Positions 54,260-62,796 of a stretch of DNA of 64,000 bases are shown in pieces (position 1 is the first letter of the stretch; every line of letters begins with the position of its first letter). The position numbers and the translations under genes were made by a program. The notes beneath the pieces are model-generated. The model was not told the DNA's origin. It saw nothing but the letters and a program-made list of their open reading frames with translations, and searched no databases. The stretch is from Alphaproteobacteria bacterium (GTDB lineage: Bacteria; Pseudomonadota; Alphaproteobacteria; UBA8366; GCA-2717185): the NCBI GenBank assembly GCA_012103325.1, contig WLWY01000011.1, positions 1 through 64,000 on the forward strand, given 5' to 3'.

Positions 54260-55996
54260 TCAGTTCTTAACCCAATTGCTTATCCCAAAGTATGGCGCCG
54301 CCACGGAACCGGATGTGTTGGCGCATTCGCTATCACCCCCGGTATTCAGTGGTTTTAACGCCTTCGATATGAGGTCTACCTGCTCAAAAATTCCGATCAC
54401 GGCAACGGGCCATGCCCGCGCAACGCGACGCAAAAACTCCACCTTTCCCTCTACCTGACGGCTCATCAGGCAGGACAGACCCTTATCGTGAAGATCGATT
54501 CCTGCACAATCTTCGTTTTCCAACCGCTTGAACTCATCAAGGTTAATCTGAAGAAAATTGAGCGAACTTTCAGGATCCAGAAAAGACATATACCTCAACC
54601 TATTTGACCCGAAAGTAAATGTATCAAAAACCATGTCAAACTCACCCTGTTTGATTATATTATCATAATCTTTTGCAGAACCTGGGCGAAGGAACCGGAA
54701 ATTAAATCCGATATCTTTATCTGAAGATTTCCATTTTTCTTCCAGGGATTCCTTCATTCTTTCCAATTCATTCTCATCAAACAATGACGCTATCGCATGA
54801 CTGACAAGCACTTTGAGCGTTAGAGAGTTCGGTTGCACGTCCATGAACTGCCGCACCTCTGCAGCAATTTCCGCAACTCGTTCCGGCGCGGTATAATCAC
54901 TGATGTTCGTGTCGAAGCCGCCAAAGACCTCAAAACTCCCACCGGTAAATGTAACGTTACCGCCCTCACCGGAATATCCGATATAACGTTCTCTAATTTT
55001 AGGTACTGTCCAAAGGGACTTCGCAAACAACTCGCGGAACTGTATATTGTCGAACATGTCGGTTTTTTCACGATCCAATTCGGGACTGAAGTTAAATCCA
55101 AAATAGGTAAATCCTGTTAGCGCATCGTCGTTTTTAACGACCTTGTAACGGTCCCTAACCGACACCTCTGGAAGTGTCGATAACAAGCCCCGAGGCAGGC
55201 TCAAGACGATATCCGGTGCTTTCGAGGAATCACTCAATCCTGTGACCAATACGGACCGCGTATCGTTGTATCGAAAATTCACACTTGAAATTTCATTCTT
55301 TTCTGTTTTCGCCATTCGTCGGACCAATTTTGCGTAGGTTCCATTGTCCAGTGCGTTGAGTTGAAACATCCCCGCGGTCGCCGCGTTGTAGGTAAGCGTA
55401 TCAACACTTTCAGCAGTACGGCTCCCGTCACTTAGTGACAATTTGTAAAACTCTTGATCAGCACCCTCGGGATAGCGGAGGAGAGGAAACGACAGAATTT
55501 CCTTTGCCTTGGCGATGGAAACCGAGGCCGGCTGCGTGATTTGAATTTGGTTACCATCGTCTTCGTCTATAACCATCCTATAATGACTATAACTATTCTT
55601 GGAGCCAGCCTTCCCTATTTGATCGATCGTGTAACTGATGTCCGTTCCACTTAAATTGCTGCATCGATCGGTAAACCTTAGCACCAATTGGCCGTCCTTC
55701 GGCTGCTCACCTTCCTGAAGGCAAATATTCTCAAATTCGACGCCACGGGCACCCTTCTCGATAAAGCACCTTTTCTCAAAAAGTCGTTGTGTAGTAAAAT
55801 GCGTCAGGATTTGTGCAGGGTATGAATCGTAAGTAATAGGGTTCCAACTGGACGTGTAAAAAGTACTAACTATATTGAGTGCCTTTTCCTGCGCGAATAG
55901 TGTGCCGGGACTAGAAACAAACACAGCCATATAGAAGAAACAGGCTATACTAGAAACTATTCTTGTATTTTTGTATTTAAAATTTTTCACTACCAT
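54260..55996 (-). CDS. Divergent family-5-like extracellular solute-binding protein
   Basis: An exported 578-aa protein. The signal peptide runs to about residue 35 (SSIACFFYMAVFVSSPGTLFAQ). The mature part reads like peptide/nickel-binding proteins of family 5: LNIVSTFYTSSWNPITYDSYPAQILTHFTTQRLFE near the start, FTYFGFNFS-type strand, LFAKSLWTVPKIRERYIGYSGE (the usual hinge-helix context) and FDMVFDTFTFG late. Identity to known members must be low. Permease-like gene follows, no ATPase. AT-rich codon use, unlike the core genes. Strong GGAGAA ribosome site. Confidence 0.65.
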   Translation of the reverse strand: MVVKNFKYKNTRIVSSIACFFYMAVFVSSPGTLFAQEKALNIVSTFYTSSWNPITYDSYPAQILTHFTTQRLFEKRCFIEKGARGVEFENICLQEGEQPKDGQLVLRFTDRCSNLSGTDISYTIDQIGKAGSKNSYSHYRMVIDEDDGNQIQITQPASVSIAKAKEILSFPLLRYPEGADQEFYKLSLSDGSRTAESVDTLTYNAATAGMFQLNALDNGTYAKLVRRMAKTEKNEISSVNFRYNDTRSVLVTGLSDSSKAPDIVLSLPRGLLSTLPEVSVRDRYKVVKNDDALTGFTYFGFNFSPELDREKTDMFDNIQFRELFAKSLWTVPKIRERYIGYSGEGGNVTFTGGSFEVFGGFDTNISDYTAPERVAEIAAEVRQFMDVQPNSLTLKVLVSHAIASLFDENELERMKESLEEKWKSSDKDIGFNFRFLRPGSAKDYDNIIKQGEFDMVFDTFTFGSNRLRYMSFLDPESSLNFLQINLDEFKRLENEDCAGIDLHDKGLSCLMSRQVEGKVEFLRRVARAWPVAVIGIFEQVDLISKALKPLNTGGDSECANTSGSVAAPYFGISNWVKN

Positions 55997-56024
55997 CGTT
56001 TTCTCCGAGGAAAAATGGAATTTT

Positions 56025-56936
56025 CTATCCTTCGAGCTCCAGCGCCTTCAAAACACCATGAAGCACTCGAAGGATCGGAAAATTACCTTGTATCTTACCA
56101 AATTTCTTCGGCGGGTATCCGTAGAATATTGCTTCCACATTTTCAGCGTTTCCCCAAAGGCGAGTGTGCGCTTCGATGAAATGCCTTAACATGTATCGAT
56201 AGCGACCCGCATAGTAAGATCGCTTAAATAAATCAGTGTAAATTGCTACATAAATTCGGTCTTCTCGGGTGAATCCCTCGCCCTCGAAAACTTCATCTAA
56301 TTGCCGAAAAGTGTTTTCACCCCCATAGGAGTTCCGTATTTTCTTGAGTTCACTCAAAAATTTTTGATCACCGCGAATGGTATCGACTTCCAATATTTCC
56401 CATTCAAACCTAGGGCCGCATACTTTCTCGACTGTCCGTACATAGTAGAGTAAAAAATTTTGGATGACCGACTTAGCATCGTAATTGGGGACTGCGTTGT
56501 TCCCAGAAATTTTTAAACAAGTTTTTAACTCAATAGATTTTCTCATACGTTGAAGCACCACATCGATTAAACGAACGTCGATAAGATGGAGTCCGATTTC
56601 GGGCTTAAAAACTGTCTTTAAAAATTTGTCGGGCTGATGACTAGCACTCTGTTTTTTCCAAAGCTCTATTGCACGGGAATACGAATCCATCTCTGAAATA
56701 AAATTTTCAAGTTCCTGCACTTTCTTATTTCGGTATTTTACGGTCGTTTTCGTCAGTTTCTCTTTTTGGATACTGAAGCGTATATCCGTCACCTCACGCT
56801 TATATCTGGCCTTCAAGCTGTCGAATAGTTTCTCGTATGCGTCTGGCAATACGGCAAACGCCTTCCTCAAAATGATGTAATCTGCGATATCCGCCGGTAA
56901 GTCATATTCTGGGAAAGGGACATCCTGAGAGACCAA
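56025..56936 (-). CDS. Unknown helical protein, signal peptide apparently disconnected by an amber codon
   Basis: The TTG at 56936 is the only ordinary start after an in-frame stop and gives a 303-aa charged, mostly helical protein (LKARYKREVTDIRFSIQKEKLTKTTVKYRNKK suggests a coiled coil near residues 40-75). Directly upstream in frame, the codons spell LKRPIVTLAIVILLLSPEVL, which looks like a signal peptide, and an ATG eight codons earlier (57020) is in frame but blocked by TAG at 56994-56996. So the secreted form may be lost by mutation, or be read by another start. I recognise no family; a late stretch YAGRYRYMLRHFIEAHTRLWG is a good search probe. Gap to the next gene is 28 bases. Confidence 0.55.
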   Translation of the reverse strand: MVSQDVPFPEYDLPADIADYIILRKAFAVLPDAYEKLFDSLKARYKREVTDIRFSIQKEKLTKTTVKYRNKKVQELENFISEMDSYSRAIELWKKQSASHQPDKFLKTVFKPEIGLHLIDVRLIDVVLQRMRKSIELKTCLKISGNNAVPNYDAKSVIQNFLLYYVRTVEKVCGPRFEWEILEVDTIRGDQKFLSELKKIRNSYGGENTFRQLDEVFEGEGFTREDRIYVAIYTDLFKRSYYAGRYRYMLRHFIEAHTRLWGNAENVEAIFYGYPPKKFGKIQGNFPILRVLHGVLKALELEG

Positions 56937-57103
56937 TACTTCCGGCGACAGTAACAGTATGACTATGGCCAGAGTGACAATCGGTCTCTTGAGCTAGCCT
57001 CTTTGGGATTTAGTGCACATAGGAGGCAAATCTTATTTAGATCGAAAAATGAGGAGTCGCACGCGTGGTTCGGCGCGGTGCGCATCCTTGAAGCCAACTC
57101 GTG

Positions 57104-58411
57104 TCAGCACTTCAGCAGCAAAATATGTGTTGTCGTCAAAGGAAAACGGAAAACCCAACTGACGGCACGGATGGCGATATCTTCAATCCGTCCCTGGCAA
57201 AGTCCATCACCGTGGTGGGCAGCACCATGCCATTCGAGATACCAATTCTTGCTGTTCTTCTTCCTGACGGGCCTGCCCGACATCGGATCCTTAACCCGAA
57301 CGCATTTCGGAAACACAATTTTATTGGGACGCTCACATGTGCCGTCCTCCCTGCAGTCTATTTTTTGGACACTTTTCGATTCCGTATTGCTTGATTGGAA
57401 ATATAAGGTACTTCCCACCCAAACGTACGAAGAGTCGTAGAAGAAAACCTTTGTTGAAATATCATAAAGGCTCACAGAATCTATGGCTGTGACAAATTTG
57501 TAGGATTGTTTATCCGCCTCCTTTCGTGAGTATATATGCAATTCCCACCGCAATCCGGCCTTTGATCCATCAGATGGTATTGCGTATTCGGGCAAATGGA
57601 CCGCTATGGCAAGATACCGTCCGTCCCGCGAGAACTTAGGCTGTGTAAATCTACCCTCTGGATGTCGAACGACCAAATCTCGACATTCTTTATGGTCGTG
57701 GAAAATACAAACACGCGGGAATCCTTGTTCGTCGGAATAGCCAACCGCGATTACATTGCCGCTTCGGTCAAAACCTTGAATCGTATCGCAATGTCGTTTT
57801 TTGCGACAGAGAAATATCGGTTTTCTTCTTGCCGAGGAGTTTTTCTTTGATAACGAGTAAATACCAACTGCGTCTGCCCAGATTTGGTCATCAGGATCTG
57901 AGGCGTCATAGTCGACCGCACTACTTGGAATATTAGCATCCGACTGGACGGAAAGTTCCTCCGAACCGGCAGTGACAGACTTGATTCGAAATTTGCCCGG
58001 ATTCTTGCTGTCCCTGCCAAGAATTGCGGGTCCGGGAAAATACCCTTGAACGGTAATAACATTTATAGCTTCGCTCGCAGCGAGCATTCCTCTCTTTTTC
58101 TGTTTGTCGGGGTCGAAATCCGGTACACTCGGAACCTGGAACGTCTTAGTATTGGAATTGGTCGCAATATTTAACGGCATACCGTACAAACGGATACTCG
58201 AGCCCTTGATTCCCGAAAACAACAATGCGTCTTGATTTACATACGGGAACCGAAAATCCGTCTCTCCATAATCTTCGAATGCGTATTCATATTTCTCGAA
58301 GACAAACCCGCCGGCAATGAACTCCAACACTTCTGCAGATACCCGCCCCGGTGTCAAAATCGCTGCAGTAACGAACAACGACGCCGAAAGCAGCATGAAA
58401 TTTGATGCCAT
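57104..58411 (-). CDS. Exported protein, possible TolB-like beta-propeller
   Basis: A 435-aa protein with a signal peptide (MASNFMLLSASLFVTAAILTPGRVSA). The mature part is rich in short beta strands, and one run, RFTQPKFSRDGRYLAIAVHL, is a good match to a propeller blade of the TolB/WD40-like kind (S-x-D-G-x-x-L). Another is IAVGYSDEQGFPRVCIF. Six or more cysteines suggest disulfides in the periplasm. Function unknown. It follows the next gene (transcribed first) by 14 bases. ATG preceded by GAGG. Low GC. Confidence 0.55.
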   Translation of the reverse strand: MASNFMLLSASLFVTAAILTPGRVSAEVLEFIAGGFVFEKYEYAFEDYGETDFRFPYVNQDALLFSGIKGSSIRLYGMPLNIATNSNTKTFQVPSVPDFDPDKQKKRGMLAASEAINVITVQGYFPGPAILGRDSKNPGKFRIKSVTAGSEELSVQSDANIPSSAVDYDASDPDDQIWADAVGIYSLSKKNSSARRKPIFLCRKKRHCDTIQGFDRSGNVIAVGYSDEQGFPRVCIFHDHKECRDLVVRHPEGRFTQPKFSRDGRYLAIAVHLPEYAIPSDGSKAGLRWELHIYSRKEADKQSYKFVTAIDSVSLYDISTKVFFYDSSYVWVGSTLYFQSSNTESKSVQKIDCREDGTCERPNKIVFPKCVRVKDPMSGRPVRKKNSKNWYLEWHGAAHHGDGLCQGRIEDIAIRAVSWVFRFPLTTTHILLLKC

Positions 58412-58425
58412 GTTGCCTCGCTGTA

Positions 58426-59937
58426 TTATCGGAGACCTACGAACTGACCGTCAAAGGTCTCGATAAAATTAACCTGCTTCGACTCATAGTATATTCCGCC
58501 ACGACTATCGGGCCGGAGCGGCTCTACCTGTTCAAGAATCACTTTCGTGCCTTCTTTGTGTGAGACCCAATCTTTTTTGAAGTCAATCTGCCAACCTGTG
58601 GCTTCTCCCCCCCAGTGCATCTCCAGTCTGACTATCGACAAAGCGGAGTGATCCTGGCTCTCTCCTTGCCTGTTCATGACAAGCAGTAACGTCAGACTGT
58701 CCACGCTAGTCAGGCTGTTGATCCGTCCGAAAATTCGAGCGGTAGTAATTTCGAGAGGATGATTGTTCAGGACGGTGCTTACGTCTTTGCCGTCGATGTT
58801 GCCCAGCGGTGCAATCAGTTCCCTAGTACCACGCCCGAAAACCTTCAATGCGTATTGTTTTCGAAGCTTTTCTCCTTCGCTTTCCAACTCTTTCGCAATC
58901 AAGGATACGAAAGCTAGGTTTTCTGCTCTCGGCCCACGCAACATAGCCCATGAGATGGTCTTCTCGGACTTCTGACCTTTGCCGAACCGCTGCAGTCTTA
59001 CTGGTTTCTTTCGGAGGTCGTATGCCAGTGCCTGCAAGGAAGAAACATAATATAAGACGTCGCCTGCCATCCGCAGTAAAGGCCTGTCGGAAACATAGTG
59101 CCGAATACCCAATTCATAGTCGGAAAGACCTTCAGGCGCGGCACCCCCGATTGATACGATATCTAACGAGTGATCTTTCAGTGATTTGAGATGCAGTACA
59201 CCGTTATCCGTCATAACCGCGAGAATTTCTCCTCGCGGCAGAAACCCGGTTTGCTTTTTTAAAACACCGATCGATATTGCGCGGATCGAATGTTTAAATT
59301 CAGGTATGTGTGGAAACTGCTTTGGATCCCCTACATTCTTAACGCCATGAAATACGAGGACATTTCGATCGGTATAGAGCACCGCAAATGCGGACCCATT
59401 CTCTGTTTCGACCGCTTTCTCGGTGTGGAACCAGACTTTGTCGGAGATTTTTTTCCTGGCTAACCGCGCAATCCGATGCTTTTTATCCCGTCCGTTCTCC
59501 TTGCAAAAGGCGGAAAATACTGTCCCACGGCGAAAATCCGTCTTAGGATGTGAGAGCATGTAGAAAACTGGGGAAGTCTTCGTTCGATTAATTAATACGT
59601 AAGACCTTGAATCGCTCGATATTGAGAATTCAGCATCATCGACAGGGATTAATTCACTGTGTTTGCGGTTCAACCGGAATTTTCTAAGCTCATTTCCTAC
59701 GAATCTTACAAAGATTGGATCATTAGATCTTTTGCAATCAATGATGTTTTTAGGCGAAGATATTTCCTCATGCGCCGGAGGTCGGGCGAGAAGCCCTTTC
59801 TGGTCGCCGGTTTTGATCGGTGCCGTTGCCGATTGAGCCATTCCAGCCGATGGGCATCCTAGCAGAATCACTATTGCAACCAACAACCGCTTGTCGTTAA
59901 AGCCAACTGTTTTTGAACAAAGTATCTGTTTCAGCAT
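58426..59937 (-). CDS. Exported protein of unknown function, beta-rich
   Basis: A ~503-aa protein with a signal peptide (KRLLVAIVILLGCPSAGMAQ, cut near residue 35). The mature part alternates strands and loops, for example FSISSDSRSYVLINRT, GEILAVMTDNGVLHLKSL and ISWAMLRGPRAENLAFVSLIA, in the manner of a beta-propeller. It is probably related in function to the following gene (57104-58411). The ATG at 59937 is chosen because it starts the signal peptide and has AAAGAGAA upstream; 46 more codons are open above it but look non-coding. No known family recognised. Confidence 0.55.
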   Translation of the reverse strand: MLKQILCSKTVGFNDKRLLVAIVILLGCPSAGMAQSATAPIKTGDQKGLLARPPAHEEISSPKNIIDCKRSNDPIFVRFVGNELRKFRLNRKHSELIPVDDAEFSISSDSRSYVLINRTKTSPVFYMLSHPKTDFRRGTVFSAFCKENGRDKKHRIARLARKKISDKVWFHTEKAVETENGSAFAVLYTDRNVLVFHGVKNVGDPKQFPHIPEFKHSIRAISIGVLKKQTGFLPRGEILAVMTDNGVLHLKSLKDHSLDIVSIGGAAPEGLSDYELGIRHYVSDRPLLRMAGDVLYYVSSLQALAYDLRKKPVRLQRFGKGQKSEKTISWAMLRGPRAENLAFVSLIAKELESEGEKLRKQYALKVFGRGTRELIAPLGNIDGKDVSTVLNNHPLEITTARIFGRINSLTSVDSLTLLLVMNRQGESQDHSALSIVRLEMHWGGEATGWQIDFKKDWVSHKEGTKVILEQVEPLRPDSRGGIYYESKQVNFIETFDGQFVGLR

Positions 59938-60096
59938 TTCTCTTTGATCGTCGACCTGCTCGGCATTTTGCCGGTCCTCAGCACGGAAACAGTAGGCGAC
60001 GGTTACCTCCCCTAATTCTAAACACGCTGCTGCAAACATACCTAGAGTATAGTTACATCCAAAATGGTCAACCAAGTTGCCATGCCTAACATATCT

Positions 60097-60741
60097 TTAC
60101 CCGCTACTCGGGAGCGTGTTGACTATGCGGCGGGCAACAGCATCCACCAAGGACAGGTTTGCTTCGTGATCCAGCGAATTGCTAGTTGCGTCGGCGATGT
60201 TGAGCGATGCCGAAATCGGACTGAGCGGCAGTCCGCCGACCGATTGGGCGTCCGAATGTGCCGCCCACCAAACACGGCGACCGTCGGCATCGCGCACCAG
60301 CTCGGTCACGATCGCAATCTCCCGACGCGACCAGAAGAGCAGATTCGTGCTTTCCGCTCGCTTGACGTTGACGACGAGGTGGAAGCCACACTGCCCGCTC
60401 CACGGCATGGCCGTCCGACGGCTGTCTTTGCCGACAGCCGTGTCGCGGACCTCGAAGTTCCGCTCGCGGAGATGCCGTCCGAATGCCGCGCGGACGGCCG
60501 CATCGCCTCCGGGACTCTCCTCGAGACCCGCGACCTTACCGAGCGCAATGCATTTTGCCGGCCGACGCCAGTACGAAGGATCTATTTCGTAGTTTACGAG
60601 ACGGCCCGGCCGCGCGCTCTCAACCTCGCTCGGGCGACCTTCGACATAGCGCGTACCGCCACAGCCGTAAAGAATACCGGCAATCATAAGGCAGGTTACA
60701 GAGCCGCGGAGCGCGATTCCTTTTCCGTTCCTTCTGGTCAT
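60097..60741 (-). CDS. Predicted outer-membrane lipoprotein
   Basis: A 214-aa protein with lipobox GILYGC at about residues 22-27. Mature sequence has two blocks: CIALGKVAGLEESPGGDAAVRAAFGRHLRERNFEVRD, and the final RRVWWAAHSDAQSVGGLPLSPISASLNIADATSNSL...RRIVNTLP. The second reads like a family of small envelope lipoproteins I have met but cannot name. Last gene of block B; 21 bases after the upstream gene. In Tol-like systems a lipoprotein is the outer-membrane end of the complex, which would be one reading here. Confidence 0.6.
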   Translation of the reverse strand: MTRRNGKGIALRGSVTCLMIAGILYGCGGTRYVEGRPSEVESARPGRLVNYEIDPSYWRRPAKCIALGKVAGLEESPGGDAAVRAAFGRHLRERNFEVRDTAVGKDSRRTAMPWSGQCGFHLVVNVKRAESTNLLFWSRREIAIVTELVRDADGRRVWWAAHSDAQSVGGLPLSPISASLNIADATSNSLDHEANLSLVDAVARRIVNTLPSSG

Positions 60742-60762
60742 AGCATGACTTTCCTCTCTGCT

Positions 60763-61755
60763 CTATGGATTGCCAGCGCATTCGGAGCGAAAGGCGCCGA
60801 GCGAAATCGTTCCGGCGGCGCGATTGCCGTCAATTGAGATGAGATCGACGAGGAGTTGCCGGCCTTCGAGTCGATAGGCGACCTCGATCGACCGTGCCTT
60901 ATCTAGGTTGGGGACGAGCCGGTCTAGACCTCCGAACAAGGCGGCGTCGAGGCTGCGCGGGAGAATCCTGTATATGGAGCCGTCGACGCTGTGGTGTTTG
61001 CGGATTGCATCAACCTCCCGGCGTTCCCCTTCCGAGGCAGTACGGGAGACCAGTCGTCCAACGCTACTGTAGCGGACCGTATCGAAGCGCATAGGCACAC
61101 CCCGGGCACCACCTGCAGCATAGAACTTTGCGTGACCGGCCCGCAGTATCGTCTTCATCCCAAAACATCGCGAGAGCACATCTTGCAACCGGCCGCTGTT
61201 TGTCGGCGATGACGGCCAAAGAACGTCGACTTCCGGCCCTCTGCCTTTTTCGGCCTGACGAAGCAGCGACCTGCCTGTTCTCCGGATATCAGGTGTTGCG
61301 GAGATTGCAGTCTTTTTATCGTCTGCCCCGCGCCTTCTGGAGCGAATTGCCTGCATAGCTCCTTGGTGTTCATAGAGACGGCGCGGTGCTTGCTTTATGG
61401 TATCCGGCTCCGATGGCTTCGCCCTGTCGGGCATTAGCGGGCGTTCAACCCCTAACTTCTCGGACTCCGGTCGGGGGACTTCCGGTTCTGCACGTTTCCC
61501 GACCGACGGATGAACCGCCCGCAACTCCTTGCGCAGCGCAGGCATCAGTGGTGGCGCGGGAAGGACGAATGCTATCGGCGGCGGTGTATCCGGCAGAGCC
61601 AATGTAGCCGGCGGCGCAACCTCGTTCTCTTTGGATGTTTCCCGACGCTCTTCGAACTCTGGACGGGTCGGTGCGTTCTTGATAGCGAGCGCAAAGATAG
61701 TGCCGATTGCCAGTGTCGCCCAGAAAGCTAGTGCTGATTTGCGCTCAGAGATCAC
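60763..61755 (-). CDS. Single-pass, proline-rich envelope protein (TonB/TolA-like layout)
   Basis: A 330-aa protein with an N-terminal membrane anchor (residues 8-26, ALAFWATLAIGTIFALAIK), a long Pro/Glu/Arg-rich stretch to about residue 165, then a folded C-terminal domain with LQDVLSRCFGMKTIL, SSVGRLVSRTASEGERREVDAIRKHH and IEVAYRLEGRQLLVDLISI. The layout (anchor, spacer, periplasmic domain) is that of TonB or TolA, but I see no TonB or TolA C-terminal motif. GTG start at 61755 with AGGA upstream. Placed in the tolA/tonB position of block B. Confidence 0.6.
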   Translation of the reverse strand: MISERKSALAFWATLAIGTIFALAIKNAPTRPEFEERRETSKENEVAPPATLALPDTPPPIAFVLPAPPLMPALRKELRAVHPSVGKRAEPEVPRPESEKLGVERPLMPDRAKPSEPDTIKQAPRRLYEHQGAMQAIRSRRRGADDKKTAISATPDIRRTGRSLLRQAEKGRGPEVDVLWPSSPTNSGRLQDVLSRCFGMKTILRAGHAKFYAAGGARGVPMRFDTVRYSSVGRLVSRTASEGERREVDAIRKHHSVDGSIYRILPRSLDAALFGGLDRLVPNLDKARSIEVAYRLEGRQLLVDLISIDGNRAAGTISLGAFRSECAGNP

Positions 61756-61758
61756 GGG

Positions 61759-62268
61759 CTAGTTCCTGATAAAGGAGTTGCGATAGCCTGTCGCTGCACG
61801 CTCCGCTATCGCGGCGAGACGACGCGCCATCTTACGATGGAAGGCCGCCTGTGCTACGGCACTGTCATCCGCTATATTGACAGCCGGTGGATTGAGAATT
61901 TCCTCGCGCCGCTGACGGAGATGGGGCTCCATTTCGGCAAGATCGCGCCGACTATCGGTTTTGATCGGTGTTTTGTCGGATGCCGAGCCCAGCCGAGATA
62001 TTGTATCGGGCGCCCTGACAGGAAATTTCTTAGCGCCCAACGGCGGGACCTCCTGTCGCCCTTTCGGACCGGACTTCGGCGACGCGGCGCGCGCTTGCGG
62101 TTCGGCGGCCTTCAAAGTCATCTCATGCGCTGCGTCGGACACTTTTGTTACGGTTTCGGACCAAAGACCCCGAACGCCTTCCTTGACCCGATCGACAATC
62201 GGGTCCTCGTTGACCATGATAAGCACGAGACAGCCAGCCACGGTGATTGTTGCGAGAAATTTGAACAT
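61759..62268 (-). CDS. Small membrane-anchored protein (ExbD/TolR position)
   Basis: A 169-aa protein starting MFKFLATITVAGCLVLIMVNEDP. Either the first ~20 residues are one membrane helix, giving the size and topology of ExbD/TolR, or TVAGC is a lipobox; the hydrophobic stretch continuing past the cysteine favours the helix. The rest is charged and disordered, then a C-terminal helix (VAQAAFHRKMARRLAAIAERAA). I see no ExbD-specific aspartate in the helix, so kinship is not shown. AAGGAGA ribosome site; 12 bases after the ExbB-like gene, 3 before the next. Confidence 0.6.
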   Translation of the reverse strand: MFKFLATITVAGCLVLIMVNEDPIVDRVKEGVRGLWSETVTKVSDAAHEMTLKAAEPQARAASPKSGPKGRQEVPPLGAKKFPVRAPDTISRLGSASDKTPIKTDSRRDLAEMEPHLRQRREEILNPPAVNIADDSAVAQAAFHRKMARRLAAIAERAATGYRNSFIRN

Positions 62269-62280
62269 GAACTTTCTCCT

Positions 62281-62796
62281 TCAGTTAGCGAATCCGGACT
62301 GCCCCGTCGGTAGTACCATTTCAGGAAACAGCTGGCGGATCAGGGTTTTCAACGCGAGACTGGTTGGGATTGCATAGGCCGTCGTGAACAGGCCCCAAGA
62401 GAAGTCCCGGGAGTAGCTGCTCATCATCTCGGCCAACGCAGCGCGCTCGAAGCTGAAGGCCTGCATCGCGAGGTAGGCCTCGGCAACGCCGATGATGGTG
62501 GACACCATACCGGCCGCGAAGATGTACGCGGAGCAATCCACTGCCAGCAGATAGGCTCTGCCGGTCTCGTCGGTTCCCATTAGACGCCGATTGATGGCGA
62601 CTAAGGCCATCAGAACAAGCGCGGAGATCAATCCAAGAAAGGGCCCACCGAGCCGGTTAGCAAGCAATTCCATCACGCCAGCGACAGCGAGTCCCGTCAC
62701 GAGTTCGGTCGCAGCGAGTAGAACGATTGCTCCGCTTGCGAACCACTTTAAGGCTCGCAGGACAGGTATGGCCGTCCGGTTTGCGGCGGCCAGCAT
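62281..62796 (-). CDS. Four-helix membrane protein, divergent ExbB/TolQ/MotA-like
   Basis: A 171-aa integral membrane protein with hydrophobic segments near residues 20-45, 50-68, 88-110 and 132-152. The third and fourth fit the ExbB/TolQ/MotA core by eye: AAGMVSTIIGVAEAY against the G-T-V-x-G-I pattern, and SWGLFTTAYAIPTSLALKTL against the A-L-x-T-T-x-x-x-x-x-A-I-P pattern, including the threonine pair and proline. If right, this would be a proton-driven stator. It starts at TGATG, one base overlapping the previous stop. Shorter than ExbB and with a different N-terminal half, so the match is tentative. Confidence 0.6.
   Translation of the reverse strand: MLAAANRTAIPVLRALKWFASGAIVLLAATELVTGLAVAGVMELLANRLGGPFLGLISALVLMALVAINRRLMGTDETGRAYLLAVDCSAYIFAAGMVSTIIGVAEAYLAMQAFSFERAALAEMMSSYSRDFSWGLFTTAYAIPTSLALKTLIRQLFPEMVLPTGQSGFAN

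Noticed and set aside
57003..57440. Plus-strand frame with AGGAGG nearby at the amber-codon region
   Set aside because: Overlaps the exported protein gene (57104-58411), which has a signal peptide; the plus-strand product is low-complexity and unlike any protein.
60763..61755. Calling the proline-rich protein TonB or TolA
   Set aside because: Layout fits, but no C-terminal TonB/TolA motif is visible, so only the layout is reported.
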